Positions 6,618 through 14,720 of a DNA stretch of 64,000 nucleotides are shown piece by piece. How positions within the stretch are numbered: position 1 is the stretch's first letter; each line of letters begins with the position of its first letter. The notes under the pieces were generated by a model. The model did no database searches. It saw only the letters and a list, made by a program, of their open reading frames with translations, and had not been told where the DNA came from. Source of the stretch: Bog-105 sp965277855 (GTDB lineage Bacteria; Acidobacteriota; Terriglobia; Bryobacterales; Bryobacteraceae); NCBI GenBank assembly GCA_965277855.1, contig OZ255847.1, forward strand, positions 2,294,001 to 2,358,000. Direction: 5' to 3'. Both the position numbers and the translations under genes were made by a program.

Positions 6618-8562
6618 GGAAAAACTCTTGGATGTCCTGCAACTTCTTCGTGATGCGGTAGGGAGGCAGACTCTGCAAGAAGACGCGTCCGTAGGAGAAC
6701 TTCAAAATTCTATTATCCAGCAGAACTAAAACGCCGCGGTCGCTGGCGGCGCGAATCAGGCGGCCAAAACCTTGCTTTAGTGCCAGGGCGGCTTGTGGAA
6801 TCTGGTAGTCCTGGAAGGGATTTCCGCCGCTTTGCCGGACGGCTTCGCTGCGAGCTGCGACTACCGGATCGGTAGGCACGGCAAAAGGCAACTTGTCGAT
6901 CACGACACAACTGAGCTGTTCGCCCTGCACGTCGACGCCTTGCCAGAAACTCGACGTTCCGAAGAGCACTGCGCCGGGAGTGGCGCGGAACTTCTCGATC
7001 AGAGCGGTGCGGGGAGCTTCGCCTTGCAGCAGCAGCGGATAGTCGAGCCGTTTACGCAGCAGTTCATAAAGCTGTCGCATTTGGGTATGGCTGGTGAACA
7101 GCAGGAAGGCGCGCCCGCGTGACGCTTCGATGATGCGTTCGATTTCATCGGCGGCCTTTCGCACGAACTCCGGCTGGCGCGGATCGGGCAGGTGCGGCGG
7201 CACATAGAGCAGCACCTGGGTTTCAAAATCGAATGGGCTTTCGACATGGAGCGTGCGCGCGCTCGGCAGGCCTAAACGCTTTTGCGCGTAATCGAAGCTG
7301 CCGCCGACGGTGAGGGTGGCCGAAGTCAGAACGACACTATCGACAGTATCGAACAAACGGCCGGGCAAAATCTTCGAGACATCGATGGGTGTGGCCTGCA
7401 GATAGAGGCCGCGGCCGCGACGGTCGGTCCAGTAGACAAAAGTGGGATCGGCTGCTTCCAGCCAGAACTGAATAGCTTGCTGGATCAATTTAGCGCGGCG
7501 CACGAGCGGCAGAATTTCTTCAATCGAGCCTTCAACCAACTCCAGCCGGGTGTTCAGGACATCGAGCGCAATGAGCAGCTCGCGATATTCGTGTTCATGC
7601 GCGGCGGCGAACTCTGCCTGTTGATTGAACCCCTGGCGGCCGTCGCCGGGGAAGAGCGCGAAGAACAGTTCAGAGCGTTCGCCCAAATGCACCAGGGCAC
7701 GATCCAGTTCCGGGGTAGCGAAAAACTTCCGTCGTGAAACACCGGCGGTGTCTTTGATGAGTTCCTGAATTTGCAGATTGCTGACGGACATGCCGAAGTA
7801 CTGGCCAGCGACGTCTTCAATCTCGTGGGCTTCGTCGAAGATGACGGCGGAGTAGTCGGGCAGGATGGCGCTGAAGGGCTGATCGCGCATGGCGAGATCG
7901 GCGAAGAAGAGATGGTGATTGACGATGATGATGTCGCTCTCGGCTGCGCGGCGGTGCATCTCGGTGATGAAGCAGCGCTCGAACTGCTGGCACTTCTGCC
8001 CGGTACAAGCTTCGCTGCGGGCATCGAGCTTCCACCATGCGCCGCTGTTTTCCCGAAGCTCGTTCAGTTCACTGCGATCGCCTGTTTGGGTGGCGGATTC
8101 CCAGTCTCGGATGATGTGAAAATCGCTCACCTCATCGATGCCGGAAAGCACGGGTTCTCGTTCCGCGTCGTACAGTTTTTGCCGGCAAAGATAGTTCGAG
8201 CGCCCTTTCATGTAACAGACGCGCAGCGGCTGCTCGAACAGAGACTGCAGGAAGGGCACATCCTTCGAATACAGCTGCTCCTGCAAATTTTTGGTGCCGG
8301 TGGAGATCACGACGCGCTTGCCGGAGAGTATTGAAGGGATCAGGTAGGCGAGCGTTTTGCCAACGCCGGTGCCGGCTTCCACCAGCAAGTGTGCTTTTTC
8401 GGAAAGAGCGGCTTCAACGGCTTCGGCCATGGCGAGTTGTCCCGGGCGGAATTCATAGTTTGGATGCGAGCGCGAGAGCAAGCCGGAGCGCGCAAAGAAG
8501 GTACGAGTCGTCAAAGCTCTTGGCGTGCGGCTGGACGTTTTGGCTGGTACGGACGGGGTCAC
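6610..8562 (-). CDS. dinG: DinG/XPD-family ATP-dependent DNA helicase
   Basis: Superfamily 2 helicase of about 650 residues. It has a Q-motif-like R-P-G-Q, Walker A E-A-G-T-G-V-G-K-T, a DEAH box in V-I-F-D-E-A-H-E-I-E-D, and C-terminal motifs V-L-T-S-A-T-L, G-T-S-S-F-W-Q-G-V-D and Q-G-F-G-R-L-I-R. Four cysteines between motifs I and II (one in NYLC, then three within C-T-G-Q-K-C-x5-C) fit the Fe-S cluster of XPD/DinG enzymes, which unwind 5'-3' and resolve R-loops or repair structures. The start is uncertain: ATG 8736 would overlap the kinase gene by 150 bases, so I prefer GTG 8562; TTG 8514 is also possible. Confidence 0.88.
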   Translation of the reverse strand: MTPSVPAKTSSRTPRALTTRTFFARSGLLSRSHPNYEFRPGQLAMAEAVEAALSEKAHLLVEAGTGVGKTLAYLIPSILSGKRVVISTGTKNLQEQLYSKDVPFLQSLFEQPLRVCYMKGRSNYLCRQKLYDAEREPVLSGIDEVSDFHIIRDWESATQTGDRSELNELRENSGAWWKLDARSEACTGQKCQQFERCFITEMHRRAAESDIIIVNHHLFFADLAMRDQPFSAILPDYSAVIFDEAHEIEDVAGQYFGMSVSNLQIQELIKDTAGVSRRKFFATPELDRALVHLGERSELFFALFPGDGRQGFNQQAEFAAAHEHEYRELLIALDVLNTRLELVEGSIEEILPLVRRAKLIQQAIQFWLEAADPTFVYWTDRRGRGLYLQATPIDVSKILPGRLFDTVDSVVLTSATLTVGGSFDYAQKRLGLPSARTLHVESPFDFETQVLLYVPPHLPDPRQPEFVRKAADEIERIIEASRGRAFLLFTSHTQMRQLYELLRKRLDYPLLLQGEAPRTALIEKFRATPGAVLFGTSSFWQGVDVQGEQLSCVVIDKLPFAVPTDPVVAARSEAVRQSGGNPFQDYQIPQAALALKQGFGRLIRAASDRGVLVLLDNRILKFSYGRVFLQSLPPYRITKKLQDIQEFFHV

Positions 8563-8584
8563 TGCTGGAGGGGAGAGAGAATCC

Positions 8585-10396
8585 TCAGTGTAGTACGCTG
8601 CTGCCGTCGACAGAGGGTTTGGGCAACGCAGGGGACAGGAGCGGCAGACGGACAAGGAAAGCCGCGCCGGCAATGTTCTTTTTGTCGGCCCAGAGATCTC
8701 CGCCATGTTCGAGTATGGTTTGGCGGGACAGCGCAAGGCCTAAGCCCAAGCCGTTCTTCTTACCAAAAGTAGCGAAAGGCTGGAACAATCGCGTCCAGGC
8801 AGCTTCCGGGATGCCGGGGCCGGAATCTTCCAATCTCACCACTGCGGTGCCGTTAGCTTCGCATGCTGTTACACGGATGAAGCCTCCTTCGGGCATGGCA
8901 TCGAGAGAATTCTGGAGCAGGTTGAGGAAGACGCGCTCCAAACGGTTGCGATCGGCTAGAACAGAAAGACGTTCGGGAATGTCTACCGTGATGGAAACGC
9001 CCTGCAACTCGGCGGTTTGCGTAATGATGTCGACCGCTGAGCGGACCATATCGTGAATGGGCCACGCCTCTACCGGCCGGGCTATGGCACGCGACACATC
9101 CAGTTCCTGTAGCAACTCCTGGATGCGGCGCGAGGCGGAGTAAATGTTCACTGCCAGACGGCGCGATTGCTCGGGAGAAAGTTCGGCATCGATCAGCATT
9201 TCGGCACCGCCGTAAATAGCGGCAAGGGGGTTGCGGAGATCGTGCACGATAGAACTCGAAAGGCGGCCGATAGTCGAAATCTGTTCCTGCAGGATCAACT
9301 CGTCGCGCGCGCTTTGGATCGATTCGCACATGGTGTTGAAGGTGGCGGCCAGGCGACCGAGTTCGTCGTCGGTCTCGACGGGAACGCGAAAATTGTAGTT
9401 GCGGCGGATCACTTCGCCGGCCGCGCGGTCGAGTTGTTTAACGGGTTGGAGAATGCGCCTCGATAGGAGAAAGGTCAGAGCGAGAGCGATCAGGATAGCG
9501 AGCGTCCAGAATGCGGCGACGGTGCCTTTGAGATCGTTAAGCACGGCTTCGGCGCCGCGGGCAGAGCGCAGGATAAAGAGCTGCCCGGCGGCGTGACCCA
9601 AAGGATCCGTGAGGGCGGCTTCGAGGAGGAGGTGGTCGACGCCACCGATTTGCAGCCGGCGAACCTGGCCTGCCTGGTCTCCGCCCGATCGTAACTTCGA
9701 GCCCTCGGCGGGAGGCAGCGTGGAAGCGATGACTCTGTTTTGAGAAAGAAAAGCAAAGTCACTGCCGTGGGTAGAGGCCTTTAAGGATGCCGCGAGTCGA
9801 TTATCGATATCGAAGGCGATGAGCAGGATATCGATGAGCGCCTGGCCTTCGGTGGCCTGCACGTATACGGGGGTAAAAACAACGTAAAAGAGATGGCCGC
9901 GGCGGGTAAGGTAGCCGGCGACCTGGTTCGGGAAACGTTTCGAGGCGGCTTCGACCAGCGTTTTCGGAATCGAAAATGCGGGATCACCGCCGAGCGAAGC
10001 AATGACGTCTCCGGTGGCGTCAAGGACCAGGAAATTGGCATTCTCTTCGGAGATCTGAGACCAGAGCTGGCCGGCGGTATCTCGGATGGTGGCGCGATCG
10101 TGCGTCATGAAGGCAGCGCGCACATCTGACATGGAGCTGATGATGCGACTGACTGCGGTCAGGCTGCGAACTCGCATGCTCCAGAGCGACTGGTAGGCCT
10201 GTAGGCTGGTCTGAATTTCCTCTTCGATACTGTGCTGGCTGATGCTGGCGGCGTAGCGCTGGATCATCCAGCCGGTGAGGGCAAAGACGAGCGTAATGGC
10301 GAGAGCAGTGGAGATGAGAATGCGCCAGAGAAGGGACAGACCGCTAAAGTGAATCGCGCGCAGGCCACTGCGGGCCTTTTGGGGCAGAGAGTTCAT
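8585..10396 (-). CDS. Membrane sensor histidine kinase with large periplasmic domain
   Basis: 603 residues. A first transmembrane segment (about 23-43) is followed by a long periplasmic sensor region (about 44-290, double-Cache-like by length and the F-V-L-D-A-T-G-D-V segment). A second membrane segment (about 293-312) and HAMP (313-365) follow. The HisKA helix carries H385 in S-I-V-H-D-L-R-N-P-L, and the ATPase domain has N box N-L-L-Q-N-S-L-D-A, D-S-G-P-G-I-P and G-L-G-L-G-L-A. It should autophosphorylate H385 and pass phosphate to the receivers upstream in the operon. Its ATG overlaps the cupredoxin stop by four bases, suggesting the cupredoxin and kinase are made in step. Confidence 0.92.
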   Translation of the reverse strand: MNSLPQKARSGLRAIHFSGLSLLWRILISTALAITLVFALTGWMIQRYAASISQHSIEEEIQTSLQAYQSLWSMRVRSLTAVSRIISSMSDVRAAFMTHDRATIRDTAGQLWSQISEENANFLVLDATGDVIASLGGDPAFSIPKTLVEAASKRFPNQVAGYLTRRGHLFYVVFTPVYVQATEGQALIDILLIAFDIDNRLAASLKASTHGSDFAFLSQNRVIASTLPPAEGSKLRSGGDQAGQVRRLQIGGVDHLLLEAALTDPLGHAAGQLFILRSARGAEAVLNDLKGTVAAFWTLAILIALALTFLLSRRILQPVKQLDRAAGEVIRRNYNFRVPVETDDELGRLAATFNTMCESIQSARDELILQEQISTIGRLSSSIVHDLRNPLAAIYGGAEMLIDAELSPEQSRRLAVNIYSASRRIQELLQELDVSRAIARPVEAWPIHDMVRSAVDIITQTAELQGVSITVDIPERLSVLADRNRLERVFLNLLQNSLDAMPEGGFIRVTACEANGTAVVRLEDSGPGIPEAAWTRLFQPFATFGKKNGLGLGLALSRQTILEHGGDLWADKKNIAGAAFLVRLPLLSPALPKPSVDGSSVLH

Positions 10397-11127
10397 CTGA
10401 CAGGCAGCGGATAGGAGGCTGCGTTCTCTGATTGTGGCGGATACTCGCGGCCATATTTGTTCTTGTGCGCGACGGGGATGTAGCCGGCCTCCGAAATGGC
10501 GAGCGCCGGCAGAGCGAGGCCGGCGGAGGTGATGGTGAGGGGGCGGGTAAGTTCCTGCAGGGTCTCGGGCGTCGAGCGCTCGTGAAAAAAGTGGATGTCG
10601 TAATCGCCCGGAGTGATGCCGGTCAGCTGGAAATCGCCATGCCGGTCGGTGATCGCAAAATGATTTGAATCAAGAACGACGATGATGGCCGACATGGAAG
10701 GATGGATGTTGCAGAAGATTCGTACGATGCCCGGGCGGTCGAAGTGAACGGTGCGCGACGAGCCCGGGGGATACAACGATACATCAAAGATTTTGCCATC
10801 GAAATTGGAGAAGGCGTTGTGAAAGATGGGGTCCAGGTTCGGGAAATCGACGAATGCGCCGGTCGGGATCGCCAGGATATGAGGCGAGAACGTTTTGTCT
10901 TTTTGCAGCATTTGATAGTGCTGGCGGGAAGGCTTCGGGTCAGCGGGCGCATTGCGGGAAGTGAGCCAAACGACAACGCCTGAGAAGTCCTGGTGCTTGC
11001 TGACGGACGAGTTTTTGGAGGCCATCAGCTGTATGTTGCCGCCGAGGGAGGCTGCACTGAGCTGAGTGCAAGAGAGGATGACACAGAGCCGCACAAAACT
11101 AAAAAAGATAGCCGACGGCGAGGTCAT
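10393..11127 (-). CDS. Secreted amicyanin-like cupredoxin with carboxypeptidase-regulatory tail
   Basis: 244 residues with an N-terminal signal peptide (to about residue 27). The cupredoxin part spans about 48-152. Type-1 copper ligands are visible as H103 and the loop C139-x2-H142-x2-M145. The short C-x2-H-x2-M spacing is that of amicyanin rather than plastocyanin (C-x2-H-x4-M). The next 50 residues (I-T-D-R-H-G-D-F-Q-L-T-G-I-T-P-G-D-Y) form a carboxypeptidase-regulatory-like beta domain. Such proteins are often labelled methylamine-utilisation proteins, but no mau genes are here. It overlaps the barrel gene by 29 bases and the kinase by four. A copper- or redox-linked sensory role is inferred from this context. 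Confidence 0.85.
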   Translation of the reverse strand: MTSPSAIFFSFVRLCVILSCTQLSAASLGGNIQLMASKNSSVSKHQDFSGVVVWLTSRNAPADPKPSRQHYQMLQKDKTFSPHILAIPTGAFVDFPNLDPIFHNAFSNFDGKIFDVSLYPPGSSRTVHFDRPGIVRIFCNIHPSMSAIIVVLDSNHFAITDRHGDFQLTGITPGDYDIHFFHERSTPETLQELTRPLTITSAGLALPALAISEAGYIPVAHKNKYGREYPPQSENAASYPLPVR

Positions 11128-12535
11128 AGTGATTGTGAACGGCGTTGTCGCCGGCTACGCTGCGGGTGCGCGACTGCAGGCCTTCGACGGCGATGACAAC
11201 ATTCGGTCCGAGATGATAGGTCAAGTTTGAAGCATAGGATAAATTGCGCACGATGGAACTGGGAATCAGATCGGCCGGGTTGTCACTTTCGACGCCGCCG
11301 AAGATGCCGAAGGTCAGACGGCTGCTAAGGGGAAAGGAAAACTGATTCCAGCCGCCGGAACTCCGTACCGGTTTGAGCAAGCCCGATACAGGAAAGGCTA
11401 CTCCGTTACCGAGAGCACCGAGCCCGGCAACGTTCTGACCGCGAAAGAAGGTACCGGTGATTTGGAGGTGGGGGCCGGTGAGGTACGACCAGTCGAGCGA
11501 AGCAATGTGAGACGAAGCGGATTGCCCTTCGACGTGCGACTGGCTCGAGTGAAAGCCTGAGCCGATTTCAAGGCGACGCTGGTCGTCGAAGCGATGCCAG
11601 TAGGCGATTCGGCCTTCGACAGCGGGGCGCGCGCGGTCAATCAGGTTGGTGTATTCGAGGGGCAGCGTTGAGTAGTTCTCGTCGGTCTGGAGCAGGGCGA
11701 TTTGGCCCGTTAAGCCATCGTGAGTCCCCAGAAACACTCGCTCTTCGTAGCGAGCCTGCGGGAGCCAGAGCCAGAGATTGCCTGCGCCGGCCAGAGGTGG
11801 GATAGCGACTTCGGCGAGTGAACTGGGCTGATAGGGCGAAATCAGCGGCTTTTCCTGCCCGACTGAAAAGCTTCTGTGATTCCAATCGAGCGAAACGTCG
11901 GCTTGGCGCAATCGGACCCAGGAAGAGCCGGGCTGCGGAGAGCCTGCCCAGAAGTCCAGGAGTAGAGATGCGTTGACGCGGCCATCGCCTGGCAGATGAG
12001 GACCCTGGTAGTTGAAGCCAAGTAACGATTGCCGTATAGTCGCGCCGGAACGGTCGGGACCAGTTAGCAGAGGGGTGTAGATGCTGTTGGCGTTGCCGGA
12101 ATTCGCACTGTTCCCGAAGGCATTGAAGAGCAGCATGCCGGTCAGTTGCACCGGGAATTTTTGGGAAGCTTCCACTTTGGTCTGGGCCTGCTCGTCGATG
12201 CGTTGCGAATTTACGGTGACGCGATCGTCGATCATGGGCGGCGGAGTAGCGGTTACGGATGGCTGCTGTGTCTGGTCTGGAGCGGATACTTTCGATTGCG
12301 CCAGTTCCTGACGTAGACTGTGGACTTCTCCCGCTAACTCCTGGTTTTGTTTTTCAAGCGCGTCGAGCCGCTGCAAAACCTGAGCGAGTAGTTTTTGGGA
12401 ATCCGTCTCGCTTTGTGCCGGCAGGAGCGGCGCGAGGATGGTAAGCAGGCAGAGAAGTCTGGTCACTTTCCGGCGCAAAATTGCAGTGCCAACCCACTCC
12501 CTCACGGTCGTGGCTCTGAAAGTAATTCGCAGCAT
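11099..12535 (-). CDS. Outer-membrane beta-barrel (porin-like) protein with coiled coil
   Basis: About 479 residues from the ATG at 12535. The N-terminus is a hydrophobic export signal (V-T-R-L-L-C-L-L-T-I-L-A-P-L-L-P-A-Q), then a coiled coil (L-A-Q-V-L-Q-R-L-D-A-L-E-K-Q-N-Q-E-L heptads). After that come alternating amphipathic strands, and it ends in aromatic F (V-G-Y-L-F), the usual outer-membrane barrel insertion signal. A GTG 23 codons downstream would give a more standard signal peptide. It resembles porins annotated as phosphate-selective O/P-like, but the substrate is unknown. It lies five bases after the single-domain receiver gene and overlaps the cupredoxin gene. Confidence 0.75.
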   Translation of the reverse strand: MLRITFRATTVREWVGTAILRRKVTRLLCLLTILAPLLPAQSETDSQKLLAQVLQRLDALEKQNQELAGEVHSLRQELAQSKVSAPDQTQQPSVTATPPPMIDDRVTVNSQRIDEQAQTKVEASQKFPVQLTGMLLFNAFGNSANSGNANSIYTPLLTGPDRSGATIRQSLLGFNYQGPHLPGDGRVNASLLLDFWAGSPQPGSSWVRLRQADVSLDWNHRSFSVGQEKPLISPYQPSSLAEVAIPPLAGAGNLWLWLPQARYEERVFLGTHDGLTGQIALLQTDENYSTLPLEYTNLIDRARPAVEGRIAYWHRFDDQRRLEIGSGFHSSQSHVEGQSASSHIASLDWSYLTGPHLQITGTFFRGQNVAGLGALGNGVAFPVSGLLKPVRSSGGWNQFSFPLSSRLTFGIFGGVESDNPADLIPSSIVRNLSYASNLTYHLGPNVVIAVEGLQSRTRSVAGDNAVHNHYDLAVGYLF

Positions 12536-12539
12536 GAGT

Positions 12540-12926
12540 TTAGGAAGCAGCATACATGAGCTCGCATAATTTTTGGCGGACCTGGGTGGGGGAATACGGT
12601 TTAGCGAAGAAGGCATTCGCGCCTTGTTTGGTGGCGCGAGCGGAGACTTCGGTATCGACGTTGCCGCTGACCACAATTACGGGCAGGCCGGAGTAGCGAG
12701 GCTGCGCGCGAATGGCCCTTACGAGCGCCAGTCCATCGACAAAGGGAAGATTGACGTCGGTGACAACGCCCGCGAGACAGGTATGGCCCGCGGTAATTAA
12801 TTCAAGCGCCAGTTTGCCGTTAGAGACGGTGCGCACGTCCCAGTTTTCGGGAAGGCTTTCCAGCGCGATCACCAGGGGGGTGACGTTGTCGGCGTCTTCG
12901 ACTATGAGGACGAGCGGGCGCGACAC
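12540..12926 (-). CDS. Single-domain response regulator (receiver only)
   Basis: 128 residues, a stand-alone CheY-like receiver. Acidic pocket E10/D11, phosphoacceptor D57 in V-V-T-D-V-N-L-P, conserved V-S-G (T/S site) and K in F-F-A-K-P-Y are all present. There is no output domain, so it probably works as a phosphate shuttle, a sink or a protein-protein regulator beside the OmpR-type regulator encoded just upstream. The genes are six bases apart. Two receivers for one kinase in the same operon suggests a branched or buffered phosphorelay. Confidence 0.9.
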   Translation of the reverse strand: MSRPLVLIVEDADNVTPLVIALESLPENWDVRTVSNGKLALELITAGHTCLAGVVTDVNLPFVDGLALVRAIRAQPRYSGLPVIVVSGNVDTEVSARATKQGANAFFAKPYSPTQVRQKLCELMYAAS

Positions 12927-12932
12927 AGGGTC

Positions 12933-13604
12933 CTACGGCAGGAAGCGATATCCGACGCCATGGACAGTCAGAAAGTGACGGGGAAGGCCCGGATCAGGCT
13001 CTAACTTCTGCCGGAGGCGGACGACGTGTGCGTCGACGGTACGGGTATTCGGATACGATTCATAGCCCCAGACGGAGTTCAGAATCAGGTCCCTGGTAAG
13101 GGCGCGATTGGCATTATGAAGAAAGAAGACAAGCAGGTTGTATTCGGCTGGCGTGAGACGGACTTCGGCGCCTTTGGCGGTGATCGTTCGGTGATCGAAA
13201 TCGACTTCCACCTCGCCAAAACTGGCGGCTTTCGTCTCGGGGAGCGCGCGCCGCAGCAGGGCGCGAATGCGTGCCAGCAGTTCACGCGTTCCGAAGGGTT
13301 TGACGATGTAGTCATCGGCCCCGATTTCGAGCAGCAGAACCTTATCGACTTCGTCGCCGGCCGCACTCAGAACAATGATCGGGGTTTGAATACGATCGGC
13401 ACGCAACTGACGGCATACATCTACGCCGCTGAGCAGAGGAAGGCGCAAGTCGATCAGGATGAGATGAGGCTTCAGGGTAACGGCCATCTCGAGACCGGCT
13501 TTACCATCGGCCGCGAGAACGGGGTCAAAGTTCTCGCGCTCGAGCATTACAGCAATGGTGTCTCTCAGGTTCTCATCATCGTCGATGACGAGGATCTTTT
13601 GCAT
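12933..13604 (-). CDS. OmpR/PhoB-family response regulator
   Basis: 223 residues. The receiver spans 1-118 with acidic residues D8-D10, phosphoacceptor D52 (L-I-D-L-R-L-P) and K in I-V-K-P-F. The C-terminal winged helix (about 125-222) has L-T-P-A-E-Y-N-L-L, T-R-D-L-I-L-N-S-V-W-G and R-T-V-D-A-H-V-V-R-L-R-Q-K-L, ending G-V-G-Y-R-F. It is a DNA-binding transcription factor and the first gene of the sensory operon, so it likely controls its own operon. The cognate kinase is expected to be the one at 8585-10396. There is a 115-base gap upstream in which I could not define a strong promoter. Confidence 0.94.
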   Translation of the reverse strand: MQKILVIDDDENLRDTIAVMLERENFDPVLAADGKAGLEMAVTLKPHLILIDLRLPLLSGVDVCRQLRADRIQTPIIVLSAAGDEVDKVLLLEIGADDYIVKPFGTRELLARIRALLRRALPETKAASFGEVEVDFDHRTITAKGAEVRLTPAEYNLLVFFLHNANRALTRDLILNSVWGYESYPNTRTVDAHVVRLRQKLEPDPGLPRHFLTVHGVGYRFLP

Positions 13605-13719
13605 GGCAAGTCACATGGTATCGGGTTTGGCGGCTTTGCGGTCGTATGGCGGCGAACGGGCACGCGAGTTTACGAATTTTTTACAGTTTGGGAACAAGCC
13701 AGACTATGTGGGGAGTGGC

Positions 13720-14643
13720 CTATGACGCGGCTTCGAGTTGCGCCAGTCGTCTGGTGAACTCGGACTTGACAATACGAATAAGCTCTCGTGTCTTCGCCGG
13801 TAAAGCGCGGTTCACGGACAAGGCGAAAACATTCACTCCCGTACCCTCCCAATCCGGCAGAACTCTGACGAGACCCGCTCCGAAGGCCGGATGTGACGCC
13901 ATATGCTGAGGAAGCATGGCAATCCCAAGGTGTTCCCGCGCCGCTTGAGCCAACACGATCACGCTGTTTGAGGCGCACGCTCCACCAACAGCGATGGATT
14001 CACGCTTTCTTCCCTGGTGTAGTACCCACTGCTTTTCAGTTAAGCGACTGAAATAGACATAGCGAAGGCAGGCATGTTCCCGCAGCGCTTGCGGCGAAGC
14101 CGGAGTCCCTTGACGCTTCAGATGGAGTCTGGAAGCATACAGCATTCTGGGGAATGAACCGACCTGGCGAGCGGGAAAGGAAGAGTCGGAAAGCGCAACC
14201 TGGTGAGCTACTACGAACCCTAGATCAAGAGAATCGCTGACCAGATCTGGTTGTGCTTGAGTGGCGACGATCTCGACGGACACGCTTGCGTTCTCACGGC
14301 AGTACTTTGCGACGAGCGGGGCAAGGATCGTCATAGCTAAGTCACAAGGCGCGCCTATTCTGAGATGGCCAGATACATTCGTGAAGTTTGCGCCTATTTC
14401 TTCCCGTGTCCGAGCAGCTTCCGCAACGATTTTCCTGGATCGCTCGAAAAACTCCTGGCCTGATTCAGTAAGAGCGAAGCTCCTGGTGGATCTCCGTATG
14501 AGAGGTATACCCATCTCTTTCTCGAGAGCGGTGATCCGGCGGCTCAGAGTCGAGGCCGTCATATCCAGGGCGGCAGCGGCCCTACCAAAGTTGCGGAGCC
14601 TGGCCAGTTCTACAAAGAGCTCCATATCGGCGAGCACGCGCAT
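13720..14643 (-). CDS. LysR-type transcriptional regulator
   Basis: 307 residues. The N-terminal helix-turn-helix (about 5-65) reads F-V-E-L-A-R-L-R-N-F-G-R-A-A-A-A-L and continues into T-L-S-R-R-I-T-A-L-E. The C-terminal part has the two-lobed substrate-binding fold (G-H-L-R-I-G-A-P and a later G-I-A-M-L-P segment), as in the AaeR/DmlR-like clade. It is transcribed divergently from the FAD oxidoreductase gene across 77 bases, the classic arrangement in which a LysR protein controls its neighbour in response to the substrate. The effector is not known. The ATG is the only sensible start. Confidence 0.93.
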   Translation of the reverse strand: MRVLADMELFVELARLRNFGRAAAALDMTASTLSRRITALEKEMGIPLIRRSTRSFALTESGQEFFERSRKIVAEAARTREEIGANFTNVSGHLRIGAPCDLAMTILAPLVAKYCRENASVSVEIVATQAQPDLVSDSLDLGFVVAHQVALSDSSFPARQVGSFPRMLYASRLHLKRQGTPASPQALREHACLRYVYFSRLTEKQWVLHQGRKRESIAVGGACASNSVIVLAQAAREHLGIAMLPQHMASHPAFGAGLVRVLPDWEGTGVNVFALSVNRALPAKTRELIRIVKSEFTRRLAQLEAAS

Positions 14644-14720
14644 TACTTCATTTTATGCAATTCTGTACCTCAATTCCTGCGAGTAACAAAGCGATGCCCG
14701 CGCCAATCTCATGAGCAGTT

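Noticed and set aside
8563..8736. N-terminal extension of the DinG-like helicase
   Set aside because: It would overlap the kinase gene by 150 bases, contains a Cys/Pro-rich sequence with no similarity to the family, and is a frame shadow of the kinase 3' end.
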